A stretch of 64,000 nt of DNA from Apoderus coryli (Eukaryota; Arthropoda; Insecta; Coleoptera; Attelabidae). The stretch is from NCBI GenBank assembly GCA_911728435.2, contig OU452210.1:10726001-10790000 (forward strand), read 5' to 3'. Below the pieces are notes generated by a model. It did not search any database, had not been told where the DNA came from, and was given only the letters and a program-made list of their open reading frames with translations. This document shows positions 63,949 through 64,000 of the stretch, piece after piece. Numbering within the stretch: position 1 is the first letter of the stretch; each line of letters begins with the position of its first letter. Made by a program: the position numbers and the translations under genes.

Positions 63949-64000
63949 GAGCGAAATTACATTGCAATCGAACTAGCAAAATCAAATATCAGTATTTCTT

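Larger units (their letters stand above)
37299..64000. other. 26.7 kb without a supportable gene
   Basis: Probably the long first intron or 5' region of dpr. Open frames are short and A+T-driven, and those on opposite strands overlap. I found no signal-peptide exon with a phase 1 donor. Listed separately are a 97-bp tandem duplication, microsatellites, CpG-rich patches and decayed coding-like fragments. Confidence 0.6.

Noticed and set aside
1..64000. CRISPR arrays, operons or prokaryotic signals
   Set aside because: None seen; gene structure is clearly eukaryotic.

Overview
This is an A+T-rich insect (arthropod) nuclear genome window. The evidence is split coding exons with GT-AG borders, two arthropod-type genes (a masquerade-like clip-domain serine protease homologue and a Dpr-family immunoglobulin protein), Tc1/mariner-type transposons, a tRNA-like SINE and long gene-free introns. 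The insect order cannot be told from the sequence alone.

Layout. Both named genes are on the minus strand. Positions 193-5997 hold a masquerade (mas) orthologue: a signal-peptide exon, five clip-type Cys knots separated by Thr/Pro-rich linkers, and the first part of a chymotrypsin-fold domain. The gene runs off the left edge before the exon that would carry the catalytic Ser position. Positions 5998-15579 are intergenic. They contain an exon-like ORF that could splice in frame to the mas signal-peptide exon, a decayed mariner fragment, palindromes and solo transposon ends.

Positions 15580-37298 hold five constitutive exons, and one probable cassette exon, of a dpr gene closest to the dpr6/dpr10 type as I recall them. 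Each splice phase was checked and agrees. The order on the minus strand is Ig1 N-part (37298-37081), Ig1 C-part (25683-25473), an 81-nt Cys-rich cassette (24233-24153), Ig2 N-part (23681-23554), Ig2 C-part (20590-20422) and a hydrophobic tail with the stop codon (15719-15580). The signal-peptide exon was not found and probably lies beyond 37.3 kb, perhaps outside the window.

The dpr introns carry three notable insertions. They are an unrecognised, very acidic intronless ORF with repeated TWF motifs (16219-16995), a degraded Tc1/mariner-type element with about 500-bp inverted ends (20726 to about 22623), and an apparently intact relative with 352-bp inverted ends and a 370-codon transposase (32886-34972). 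A SINE sits near 26.1 kb.

Positions 37299-64000 contain no gene I can support. Features there are a 97-bp tandem duplication, microsatellites, small CpG-rich patches and decayed coding-like scraps. This stretch may be the large first intron and upstream region of dpr.

The two genes are not obviously linked in function. Masquerade proteins are secreted adhesion or immune non-catalytic protease homologues. Dpr proteins are neuronal cell-surface receptors that bind DIP partners.
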